DNA of 64,000 nucleotides from positions 54,449-118,448 of the forward strand of contig NZ_JABEMG010000002.1 of the NCBI RefSeq assembly GCF_013004695.1. Direction: 5' to 3'. The translations under genes were made by a program, and so were the position numbers. The notes below the pieces were generated by a model. That model saw nothing but the letters and a program-made list of their open reading frames with translations. It made no database searches and was not told where the DNA came from. Below, in pieces: positions 17,057 through 23,954 of the stretch. The DNA is from Promicromonospora citrea (GTDB lineage Bacteria > Actinomycetota > Actinomycetes > Actinomycetales > Cellulomonadaceae). Positions within the stretch are counted from its first letter, which is position 1. Every line of letters begins with the position of its first letter.

Positions 17057-17082
17057 GGCGCCCCCGGATGTCCGGGGGCGCC
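17057..17082 (-). terminator. Intrinsic terminator after the 45-residue ORF
   Basis: Perfect 12-bp GC-rich arms around a two-base loop (ggcgcccccgga and its complement). On the minus strand they are followed within a few bases by TCTTTTT, a true U-tract that is rare in this window. It begins 8 bp after the stop codon at 17091, which supports transcription of the small gene. Confidence 0.85.
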
Positions 17083-17090
17083 GTGGGATC

Positions 17091-17228
17091 TCAGGCCGCG
17101 GGCTGTTCCTCGGCGGCGTCGCGCTCCTCGCGATGGGGCGCGAACGCGTCGAGCGCGCTCCGATGCAGGAGCGTGGTGCGGCGCGGGTTGGCGATGGAGT
17201 GGTACTGAGCGTCGTCGGCGTCCGTCAT
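17091..17228 (-). CDS. Small hypothetical protein, 45 residues
   Basis: No family recognised. The translation starts MTDADDAQYHSIANPRRTT and ends in a Glu/Ala-rich tail (EERDAAEEQPAA). It is hydrophilic, lacks Cys, and has no signal peptide or membrane segment. Evidence that it is a gene: a strong Shine-Dalgarno (GGAGGAGG, 3-5 nt before the ATG at 17228), an AT-richer upstream region that could hold a promoter, and an intrinsic terminator with a U-tract 8 bp after the stop. It lies between the flavoprotein hydroxylase (127 bp upstream, same strand) and the lyase. It might be a small regulator or an accessory peptide; nothing proves this. Confidence 0.65.
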   Translation of the reverse strand: MTDADDAQYHSIANPRRTTLLHRSALDAFAPHREERDAAEEQPAA

Positions 17229-17333
17229 GGTCCTCCTCCGGTGCAGGTGTTCTGTGGCGCTGCACGGTGTTCACCGCTGATGTGCGGATCATCTATTTTC
17301 CGTGGTGGGCGCCCATAGCGTCGACACCGGGAG

Positions 17334-17353
17334 GTGTGATATCGGACTCACAC
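17334..17353. promoter_or_regulatory. GTGTGA-N8-TCACAC dyad upstream of the small ORF
   Basis: A perfect inverted repeat of six-base arms, 2 bp after the end of the flavoprotein gene and about 105 bp upstream of the 45-residue ORF on the minus strand. The eight-base spacer is too long for a standard CRP site. It could be an operator for the small gene. Confidence 0.35.
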
Positions 17354-17355
17354 GC

Positions 17356-19173
17356 TCAGTCGGCGGCCCGCCCCAGCACCGCGCGCAGCGCCTCGCCGAG
17401 AGCCCGCTCCGGGTCGTCGGCCAGCGACTGCACCCGCCACGCCACGTGCGTGTCGGGCCGCACCAGCACGGCACCCGACTCCTCGACGCCCCGGATCCGC
17501 GCCCAGTCGTAGTAGGTGTCGATCACCTCGCGGCCCGGCCCGATCACCACGGTCTCCAGCGGCACGCCGAGCTCGGCGGCGACCTTCGCCGCGGCGTCGG
17601 CCCACGCCTCGCCCGCGATACCCGTCACGAGGGTGAACCGCCCGTACGGGGCGAGGTCGTGCGTCGAGAGCTTGTGCCCGGCGGTGTCGGCCACCCAGAC
17701 GTGCGGGAACCGCGCGCCGGGGACGGTCGACGGCACGTAGTACAGCTCGGGGTCGCGCTCGTCGTCCGGCTTCGGCGACCCGTCGGGGACGACGGCGGAC
17801 GACGTGTAGAACTGCCCCATCTCGACGCCGTGCGCGTTGAACTCGTAGTGCTTGAGGTCCATCGCCTCGACGAGCGCCGCGCGCTTGGCGGCGCCCGCCG
17901 GGGTGTTCGCCTTGCGTTCGTCGATCGCGGCCTGCATCTCCTCGGGCGACCCGGCGTCGAGCACCCCGAGCACCTCGAGGAACCGGAACTCGCCGCCCGA
18001 CTTGTTGGCGCGCAGCACGATCTGCTCGGCCACGGGGGCGCGCTCGGCCGAGTAGGTCTCCAGCAGGGACGGCGCGGCGTACCCCCGCAGCACCCCGGCG
18101 ATCTTCCAGGCCAGGTTGTAGGAGTCCTGCACCGACGTGTTGGACCCGAGGCCGTTGCTCGGCGGGTGCCGGTGCACGGCGTCGCCGACGCAGAAGACGC
18201 GACCCTCCTGCAGGTGCGTCGCGTACATGCGGTTGTTGCCCCACAGCGAGTAGCCGGTGATCTCGACGTCGAGGTCCTCCTGGCCGACGAGCTGGCGGAC
18301 GATCGCCGCGGCCGCGTCGTCGTCGAGCTGCGGCGGCTCGCCGGCGATGTCGTAGCCCCACACGACCAGCCACTCGTCCCACGGCCGCACCATGCGGACG
18401 AGGCCCGCGCCGATGCCGCCGACGTCGGAACCCGGCTGGAGCACCCAGTACAGGACCGAGGGCCGGTGCGCGACGAGGTGGGACAGGTCCGCCGTGAACG
18501 TGATGTTCATGGAGCCTGCGATGTCCATCGCACCCTCCATGGGCAGGCCGAGGTCCGCCGCGACCTGCGAGCGGGCGCCGTCGCCGCCGATCAGGTACCT
18601 CGACCGGATCGTGTACTCGGCCCCGGTGAGCCGGTCGCGCACGCGGGTGCTGACGCCGTCGGCGTCCTGGGTGTGGCCGAGGTACTCGGTCGAGAAGCGC
18701 GACTGGGCGCCGCGCTGGGACGCGTTCCGGACGAGGATCGGCTCGAGGTAGGTCTGCGGGATGTCGACGGTGAGCGACGGCGAGGCGAGCCGCGCGTCGG
18801 CCTCGCGGGCCGGATGGGTCTCCCACGTGAGGATGCGGCCGATCTCCTCCCCCGCGATCGACGTGCAGAACACGGTGTCGCCGACGAGCTCGTGCGGCGT
18901 CGCGTCCGCGAGCACCTGGTCCTCGATGCCCAGGTCGCGGAAGATCTCCATGGTGCGCTGGTTGGTGATGTGCGCGCGGGGCGTGTTCGCCGTCCACCGG
19001 TACTTGGTGATCATGATCGTGTCGATCCCCAGGGACGCCAGGAACAGCGCGGCCGAGGCGCCGGCCGGTCCTGATCCCACGACGAGCACCTCGGTCTCGA
19101 CCGTGGTCTCCGTGCTGGGGGCTGCGGGGCTGGGCGGTGTGGTCGGGGTCTGACCGTCGTCGAACTCAGGCAT
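17356..19173 (-). CDS. FAD-dependent aromatic-ring hydroxylase (phenol hydroxylase/TfdB-like)
   Basis: A 605-residue flavoprotein monooxygenase expected to hydroxylate a phenolic ring using NAD(P)H and O2. Motifs are the dinucleotide fold VVGSGPAGASAALFLAS at residue about 30, the DG motif IGGDGARSQVA near 185, the GD motif FCVGDAVHRHPPSNGLGSN, and a C-terminal thioredoxin-like domain (VWVADTAGHKLSTHDL onward). Length and layout match the 2,4-dichlorophenol 6-monooxygenase/phenol 2-monooxygenase group; the substrate cannot be read from the sequence. It is divergent from the histidine-phosphatase gene across a 115-bp AT-richer gap. The ATG at 19173 has only a weak ribosome-binding site (CTGGGG). 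Confidence 0.88.
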   Translation of the reverse strand: MPEFDDGQTPTTPPSPAAPSTETTVETEVLVVGSGPAGASAALFLASLGIDTIMITKYRWTANTPRAHITNQRTMEIFRDLGIEDQVLADATPHELVGDTVFCTSIAGEEIGRILTWETHPAREADARLASPSLTVDIPQTYLEPILVRNASQRGAQSRFSTEYLGHTQDADGVSTRVRDRLTGAEYTIRSRYLIGGDGARSQVAADLGLPMEGAMDIAGSMNITFTADLSHLVAHRPSVLYWVLQPGSDVGGIGAGLVRMVRPWDEWLVVWGYDIAGEPPQLDDDAAAAIVRQLVGQEDLDVEITGYSLWGNNRMYATHLQEGRVFCVGDAVHRHPPSNGLGSNTSVQDSYNLAWKIAGVLRGYAAPSLLETYSAERAPVAEQIVLRANKSGGEFRFLEVLGVLDAGSPEEMQAAIDERKANTPAGAAKRAALVEAMDLKHYEFNAHGVEMGQFYTSSAVVPDGSPKPDDERDPELYYVPSTVPGARFPHVWVADTAGHKLSTHDLAPYGRFTLVTGIAGEAWADAAAKVAAELGVPLETVVIGPGREVIDTYYDWARIRGVEESGAVLVRPDTHVAWRVQSLADDPERALGEALRAVLGRAAD

Positions 19174-19288
19174 GCGCCCCAGGATGTCGCGCCTGGCGGG
19201 GACATAAAAGGGCAAACCAGTAATATTTGCCCTGCTCCGCGACGGCGTGACGGGTGCGAAGCGCCTCCGGACGCAGGATGCTCGTGTC

Positions 19289-19945
19289 ATGCCCGATGAC
19301 GCGACGCCCCAGCCCCTGACGCCCCCGCGCGACCCCCAGCTCGTGCTGCTCCGGCACGGCGAGACGGAGTGGAGTCGCAGCGGTCAGCACACCGGGCGCA
19401 CCGACCTCCCGCTGACGCCCGCGGGCGAGGAGCAGGCCCGGGTCGCCGGGCAGACCCTCGCCCGGTACGAGTTCGCCGCCGTGCGGACGTCGCCGCTCGC
19501 CCGGGCGCGACGCACCGCCGAGCTCGCCGGCTACCCCGACGCCGTGCCGGACGACGACCTCATGGAATGGGACTACGGCCCCGTGGACGGGCGCACGTCG
19601 CGCGACGTCTCCGCCGAGCTCGGGCGGGAGTTCCAGATCTTCGACGACGGCGTGCACGTGCTGCCGCCGTCCGCCGACCACGGCGACGGGCGCGCCGGCG
19701 AGACGCTCGAGGAGGTCGCGGAGCGCGCGGCCCGTGTCGTCGCGCGGGCCGAGGAGACGCTCCAGGCCGGGGGCGACGTGCTGCTCGTGGCGCACGGCCA
19801 CCTGCTGCGCGTGCTGGCCACGGTGTGGCTCGGCGTCGACCCGCGTCTGGGCGCGCGGTTCGAGCTCGGGACCGCCGCCGTCTGCCTGCTGGGGTACGGG
19901 CACGGCCTGCGGACCATCGAGGGCTGGAACCTGGCCGCACAGTAG
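19289..19945 (+). CDS. Histidine phosphatase superfamily (phosphoglycerate-mutase-like) protein
   Basis: A 218-residue branch-1 histidine phosphatase. The catalytic RHGETEWS motif is at residue about 24, the second half-site TSPLARARRTAE near 75, the acid-bearing MEWDYGPVDGRTS near 100, and the second catalytic His lies in VLLVAHGHLLRVLA. Cofactor-independent phosphatases of this shape act on small phosphate esters; the substrate is unknown. The GHLLR context and the length resemble SixA/GpmB-like phosphatases rather than true phosphoglycerate mutase. The ATG at 19289 is preceded by AGGAT. The following PH-domain gene begins 33 bp downstream and is probably co-transcribed. Confidence 0.88.
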   Translation: MPDDATPQPLTPPRDPQLVLLRHGETEWSRSGQHTGRTDLPLTPAGEEQARVAGQTLARYEFAAVRTSPLARARRTAELAGYPDAVPDDDLMEWDYGPVDGRTSRDVSAELGREFQIFDDGVHVLPPSADHGDGRAGETLEEVAERAARVVARAEETLQAGGDVLLVAHGHLLRVLATVWLGVDPRLGARFELGTAAVCLLGYGHGLRTIEGWNLAAQ

Positions 19946-19978
19946 ATCCCCTTGGCGCAGTAGGGCAGTATTCGCGGA

Positions 19979-20470
19979 ATGAGGGAAGAGCACCTCGCCG
20001 AGGGCGAGACGATCGTGATGCAGCTCCGCACCCACCCCAAGAAGATCGTCAAGCCGGTCTTGCTGCTCCTCGTGCTGGTCGCCGTCCTGGTGGCGGTGTG
20101 GGTGCTGCCGCTGCCCGTCGACGCGGTCGTGCTGTGGTTCGCGACGGCCGTGCTCGTGCTGCTCGGGATCGTCGCCGCGGCCGGGCCGTTCCTGCGCTGG
20201 CGCACCACGCGCTACGTCATCACCAACCAGCGCGTGGCGCTGCGCACGGGCATCCTCACGCAGACCGGGCGCGACATCCCGCTGTACCGGATCAACAACG
20301 TCACCTTCGAGAAGCAGCTCAGCGACCGGTTCTTCGGCTGCGGCACCCTCGTCATCTCCGACGGGACGGACCAGCCGGGCATGGTGCTCGACGACGTGCC
20401 GGACGTGGAGCAGGTGCAGCGCACGCTGCAGGACCTCGTGCGGCAGGGGCAGCAGCTGAGCGACGACTGA
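19979..20470 (+). CDS. PH-like (bPH2/YdbS-type) membrane protein
   Basis: A 163-residue protein with two adjacent transmembrane helices (residues about 25-45 and 48-70) and a C-terminal bacterial pleckstrin-homology-like domain: RWRTTRYVITNQRVALRTGIL and DIPLYRINNVTFEKQLSDRFFGCGTL are the hallmarks. Such single-copy proteins sit in the cytoplasmic membrane with the PH-like domain in the cytoplasm; their role is poorly known. The start MREEHLAEGE is the only sensible one. It ends about 40 bp before the stop of the convergent MerR gene. Confidence 0.85.
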   Translation: MREEHLAEGETIVMQLRTHPKKIVKPVLLLLVLVAVLVAVWVLPLPVDAVVLWFATAVLVLLGIVAAAGPFLRWRTTRYVITNQRVALRTGILTQTGRDIPLYRINNVTFEKQLSDRFFGCGTLVISDGTDQPGMVLDDVPDVEQVQRTLQDLVRQGQQLSDD

Positions 20471-20511
20471 GGCGGGGTCCGGCCGCTCGCCGGGAACCGA
20501 GGAGCCGCGCG

Positions 20512-21300
20512 TCAGCCGGGAGCGGCCAGGGCAGCGACGTCGGAGCCGGCGCGGAGGAGAGCCAGGGTTCGTGTCGCGATCCGCCGCAGTCGGTCGTCGA
20601 GGATCTCGCGGGCCCGGTCGACGCCCGCACCGGCGTCCAGCGAGCGGATCACCTCGCGGACCGCCGGGACGCCGTACCCGCCGGCCCGGAGCGCCGCGAC
20701 GACGCGCGCCTCCCGCACCGCAGCGGACCCGTACCGGCGGGCGCGCAGGGTCGTGACCCGCTCGGGGTGCACGAGGCCCTCCTGCTCCCAGAACCGCAGC
20801 GTCGACGTCCGGACGCCGAGCGCGGCGGCGAGCTGGGTGATCGTCAGGGCGTCGGGGTGCTCGTCGGCCGCAGGACCCTCGCCCCGGATCGCGTCGAGCG
20901 CCGCGAGGGCGCGCAGCACCTCCTCGCGCTCGCGGGCGAAGCGCGCGTGGACGGCGTTGACGGCGGCGAGCGCGTCGGTGAGGACGGACGGTGCGGGGTC
21001 GGCCGCGGCGCCCCGAGGCTGGGCCGGTGTGGGATCGGACGGTCCGGCCGCCGCGTCGCGGGCCGCGACGAGAGCCCCGAGCAGGCAGCGCGCGTCGACC
21101 GGTCCTGCGGCCGCGGCCAGCCCGCGGTAGGCGTGCAGCGCGCGCACGTGGTCGGCCGTGTACGCCCGGTAACCGTTGGGTTCTCGCACCGCGGGCGGCA
21201 GGACGCCGAGCCGCTCCAGGTCCCGGACCTGCTGCGCGGAGTACCCGGTCGCCCGGACGACGTCGGCCGTGCGGAGCGGTCCGTCGGCACGTGATGTCAT
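20512..21300 (-). CDS. MerR-family regulator with two helix-turn-helix domains
   Basis: A 262-residue protein with two MerR-type winged helices in one chain. The first is at residues about 8-65 (RTADVVRATGYSAQQVRDLE, then NGYRAYTADHVRALHAY). The second is at about 150-220 (TITQLAAALGVRTSTLRFWE, then RARRYGSAAVREARVVAALR). MerR proteins normally carry one such domain and dimerise, so this could bind as an intramolecular pair. No conserved cysteine cluster is visible, so it is probably not a metal or redox sensor of the classical type. It is divergent from the DUF6194 gene across 42 bp, suggesting it controls that gene and itself. Confidence 0.83.
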   Translation of the reverse strand: MTSRADGPLRTADVVRATGYSAQQVRDLERLGVLPPAVREPNGYRAYTADHVRALHAYRGLAAAAGPVDARCLLGALVAARDAAAGPSDPTPAQPRGAAADPAPSVLTDALAAVNAVHARFAREREEVLRALAALDAIRGEGPAADEHPDALTITQLAAALGVRTSTLRFWEQEGLVHPERVTTLRARRYGSAAVREARVVAALRAGGYGVPAVREVIRSLDAGAGVDRAREILDDRLRRIATRTLALLRAGSDVAALAAPG

Positions 21301-21342
21301 GCGCAGAACCCCACAGAAGCACTTGAAGGTGATGCTTGAAGC
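21301..21342. promoter_or_regulatory. Divergent promoter between the MerR and DUF6194 genes
   Basis: Only 42 bp separate the two starts. Within it, CTTGAAG occurs twice (21323-21329 and 21335-21341), the second as part of a GCTTGAAGC near-palindrome. CTTGAAG-type hexamers are common in MerR-controlled promoters. The size of the gap means that any bound regulator would overlap both promoters. Confidence 0.45.
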
Positions 21343-21810
21343 ATGGATCACTCGCAGAGTACCGACCCGAGCATCGACCGGATCGTCGAGGAGGTGCGCG
21401 GCCTCGAGGGTGCGCTCGTCGTCGCGCCCGTGGCAGGCGACCCGGACGTCCCGGAGCCGGCGTGGGGCGACGCCTTCTTCTACTACGCGCCGGACGGGCA
21501 GATGCCGACGAACGTGCAGCCCTACGGCACGGTCGTCACGAAGAACTACCCGGAGGACACGTCGTCCGACCTGGACGGGCCGGGCCGGTGGCGCGTGAAC
21601 ATCCACGTGGGCCGGACGGCGGCCGCCGAGCTCGTCGACGCCGGCACGAGCGACTTCTCCACCGCCGACGTGCTGCTGCCGCACCCGGTGTACGGCTCGA
21701 TGGGCTGGGTGTGCGTCGTCACCCCGGGACCGCGGACCACCGCGACGGTGCTCCGCCTGCTGCGCGAGGCCCACGAGGCGGCCCGCGCCCGCTACGCCCG
21801 CAGACACTGA
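21343..21810 (+). CDS. DUF6194 family protein
   Basis: A 155-residue cytoplasmic protein that fits the actinobacterial DUF6194 family: YGTVVTKNYPEDTSSDLDGPGRWRVN, then the conserved LLPHPVYGSMGWVCVVTPGP and a basic C-terminal helix. The family has no established function. Starts at the ATG 42 bp from the divergent MerR gene, which probably controls it. Downstream lies an AGATCTGG-type repeat element, and then a convergent MOSC gene. Confidence 0.82.
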   Translation: MDHSQSTDPSIDRIVEEVRGLEGALVVAPVAGDPDVPEPAWGDAFFYYAPDGQMPTNVQPYGTVVTKNYPEDTSSDLDGPGRWRVNIHVGRTAAAELVDAGTSDFSTADVLLPHPVYGSMGWVCVVTPGPRTTATVLRLLREAHEAARARYARRH

Positions 21811-21845
21811 GGGCGCCCCGCGGCGCTGAGGTGGGCGCCCGGCGG

Positions 21846-21919
21846 CGCTGAGATCTGGTTCTTCGGCCGAGATCTGGTCGTGCACGAGCAGATCTCGACC
21901 GGAATGCCAGATCTGAGCG
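21846..21919. repeat. AGATCTGG inverted-repeat element, copy A
   Basis: Two AGATCTGG words (21851, 21870) are followed by inverted copies (CAGATCTCG at 21889-21897 and CCAGATCT at 21907-21914). The inner pair forms a perfect 9-bp stem, CGAGATCTG against CAGATCTCG, around a 12-base loop; the outer pair forms a second stem. It fills the gap between the convergent DUF6194 and MOSC genes and can act as a bidirectional terminator. A related element lies at 43563-43670. Confidence 0.85.
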
Positions 21920-21947
21920 ACCCGCCGGCGCCAGGCAGGCGCCGCCG

Positions 21948-22634
21948 TCAGCTCGCCGGCGTCGCCGCGCGGGTCAGGGCGCGCTCCGTGCGCTGCTGCA
22001 GATCGGTGCTGAGGCGGATCTCGCCCGCGGCCTGCGCGTCGACCAGGCGGCGGGCGATCGTCCCCAGGGCGACGCGGTCCCCCGCGCCGCGGACGGCGTG
22101 GCTCGCGCCGAACCAGTCGGCGACGGTCACGCCGTGCGCGGGGCGGGACACCACGTCGACGGCGTCGCCCGCGCCGAGCTCGCCGTTCTCGACCACCCGC
22201 AGGTAGGCACCGGTGCGGTTGGCCTGCGTGAACCGGCGCACCCAGTGGTCCTCGCCGAGCCGGCGCGCGAACGTCTGGCAGGGCGTGCGTGGCTGGGTCA
22301 CCTCGAGCAGAGCGGTGCCGACGCGCCACCGCTCGCCGATCACCGCACCGTTCACGTCGATGCCGCGCGTGCGCAGGTTCTCCCCGAACAGCCCGGGCAC
22401 GACCTCGCGGCCGAGCTCCGGCGCCCAGTGGTCGGCGTCCTCCTGCGCGTAGGCGTAGACGGCCTGGTCGTACCCGCCGTGGTCGGCGCGGTTCGCCTGC
22501 AGGTCGGCGTACAGGCCGAGCGGGCGCACCGCGACGCGCCCCTCGACGGCGCGCTTGTCGATGGCCGTGACGCCGACCGAGCCGCTGTCGGGGAGCAGGG
22601 CGTGGACGCGGCAGACCGCGAGAAGCTCAGCCAT
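21948..22634 (-). CDS. MOSC domain protein (YiiM-like)
   Basis: A 228-residue MOSC domain. Motifs are GVTAIDKRAVEGRV, NRADHGGYDQAVYAYA, the LFGENLRTRGIDVNGAVIGERW core, and TQPRTPCQTFARRL with the conserved cysteine that binds a sulfur-carrying molybdenum cofactor ligand. YiiM-type proteins reduce N-hydroxylated compounds with Moco. A C-terminal 3-alpha-like extension follows (YLRVVENGELGAG onward), as in YiiM. The partner reductase is not in this window. ATG at 22634 has GAGAAG upstream. Confidence 0.87.
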   Translation of the reverse strand: MAELLAVCRVHALLPDSGSVGVTAIDKRAVEGRVAVRPLGLYADLQANRADHGGYDQAVYAYAQEDADHWAPELGREVVPGLFGENLRTRGIDVNGAVIGERWRVGTALLEVTQPRTPCQTFARRLGEDHWVRRFTQANRTGAYLRVVENGELGAGDAVDVVSRPAHGVTVADWFGASHAVRGAGDRVALGTIARRLVDAQAAGEIRLSTDLQQRTERALTRAATPAS

Positions 22635-22700
22635 GGGCAGATCTTCTCATTCCCGGCAGGACGGTCCGCCCGGTGATGTTCGCCGGAGCGGACCGCCCGG

Positions 22701-23873
22701 TCACTTTCGGCGGGGCAGCGGCAGCGGCTCCATCCACTGGTCGTCGGCCGTCAGGTCGATGCCGAACTCCGAGGCGAACCGCATGCGGGTGCCCGCGAGC
22801 ACCCCGTCCACGGACTCGTCGAGGTCGTACACGCGCGCACCGCGCAGCCGGTTCCGCTCCGCGCCGGACAGGCCGTAGGTACCGAACCCGGTGTTCCCCG
22901 CGTACCCGAGGAGCACGCCGTAGTAGTCGCCGCTGTACGTGTTGACGTGGTCGTGCCCGCAGAACACGCCGCGCACGTCGCCGCGGTGCCGGATCGCCGA
23001 GAACATGCCGGAGTTGAACGGGCCGGGGCACTCCTCCTCGTTGCGCTCCCCCTCGATCCGGTGCCGCACCCGGCCGCGCTCGTGGTCGGCGTCCGTGCGG
23101 CCGTCGACCGAGCCGAACCACATGAACCGGTACTCCCACAGCGGGATGTGGATGAACATCAGCGACGGGATGGGCCGCCCGTACCGGCGCTCGAGGCCCA
23201 CGGACGTGTCGAAGTACCACTTCACCTGGTCCATGCGCAGCCAGTCCCACGTGGGGTAGCCCGCGAAGTCCTGCCCGCCCAGCGTCTCGGGCGCGTAGCG
23301 GCCGGAGTCGAGCAGCCAGACGTTGAACGCCGGGCGGCCGTCCCGTCCGTCGATCAGCAGGTGCGAGTTGCCCTGCCCGGTGACGCCCCGCGCCGTCGGG
23401 CCGTTCACGTTGTGCCGGTAGGACCGGTAGAAGGCGAGCATGTCCGCCTCGTCCACCCCGCTCTCGGGCGTCGAGTCCTCGTCGTGGTTGCCGAACGTCA
23501 CGGCCCACGGGATGTCGCGCTCCTCCATCGGCTGCACCACGTTGTTCATCGCCTGGTGCATCTCGAGCGGCGTGTCGCACCCGCCGGTGATGTTGTCGCC
23601 GTTGAGCACCACGAGGTCGGGGCGCTCGTCGTCGAGCACCGCCCGCATCAGCTCGAGCGTGCGGCGGTCGATCTTCTCGTCGTCCTGCGTGTCGTTGAAC
23701 TGGACGATGCGGAAGCGCCCGTCCCGCCCGAACCGCAGTCCCCGCCGCGGGTGCCTGCCGAGCTCGCGGCTCTGCTCGGCGGCCTGGGCAGGGGGCGCGG
23801 TGGCCGCCGCCGCGACACCCGCGGCGCTCAGGGAGAGGAAGGTACGGCGGTCGACGCCGGAGTTCTCGCTCAT
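22701..23873 (-). CDS. Tat-exported calcineurin-like metallophosphoesterase
   Basis: A 390-residue exported phosphoesterase. The twin-arginine signal (DRRTFLSLSAAGVAAAAT) is followed by the metallophosphoesterase core: FNDTQDDEKID (first metal ligands), VVLNGDNITGG, VTFGNHDED (the GNHD/E signature), and late histidines in FIHIPLW and FCGHDHVN. This fold uses two metal ions to cleave phosphomonoesters or diesters outside the membrane; the substrate is not evident. Between it and the MOSC gene is a 66-bp gap with two imperfect 25-bp direct repeats around 22660 and 22685. The upstream gap to the permease is 81 bp. Confidence 0.87.
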   Translation of the reverse strand: MSENSGVDRRTFLSLSAAGVAAAATAPPAQAAEQSRELGRHPRRGLRFGRDGRFRIVQFNDTQDDEKIDRRTLELMRAVLDDERPDLVVLNGDNITGGCDTPLEMHQAMNNVVQPMEERDIPWAVTFGNHDEDSTPESGVDEADMLAFYRSYRHNVNGPTARGVTGQGNSHLLIDGRDGRPAFNVWLLDSGRYAPETLGGQDFAGYPTWDWLRMDQVKWYFDTSVGLERRYGRPIPSLMFIHIPLWEYRFMWFGSVDGRTDADHERGRVRHRIEGERNEEECPGPFNSGMFSAIRHRGDVRGVFCGHDHVNTYSGDYYGVLLGYAGNTGFGTYGLSGAERNRLRGARVYDLDESVDGVLAGTRMRFASEFGIDLTADDQWMEPLPLPRRK

Positions 23874-23954
23874 GCCGACGACGATCCGGGACGTCGCCGA
23901 CGACCGTCCGACCGGCGGGTGGACGCCCGGTGACGGTCTGCTGAACGCCGCGGC

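Noticed and set aside
17091..17228. RiPP precursor peptide
   Set aside because: There is no cysteine, core-leader boundary, modification enzyme or exporter next to it; the flavoprotein resembles a phenol hydroxylase, not a peptide-modifying enzyme.
21846..21919. CRISPR array
   Set aside because: The AGATCTGG words are inverted and unevenly spaced, with no regular repeat-spacer unit and no cas genes.
22650..22700. Two imperfect 25-bp direct repeats between the MOSC and phosphoesterase genes
   Set aside because: They are short, imperfect and only two copies; noted but not enough for a separate claim.
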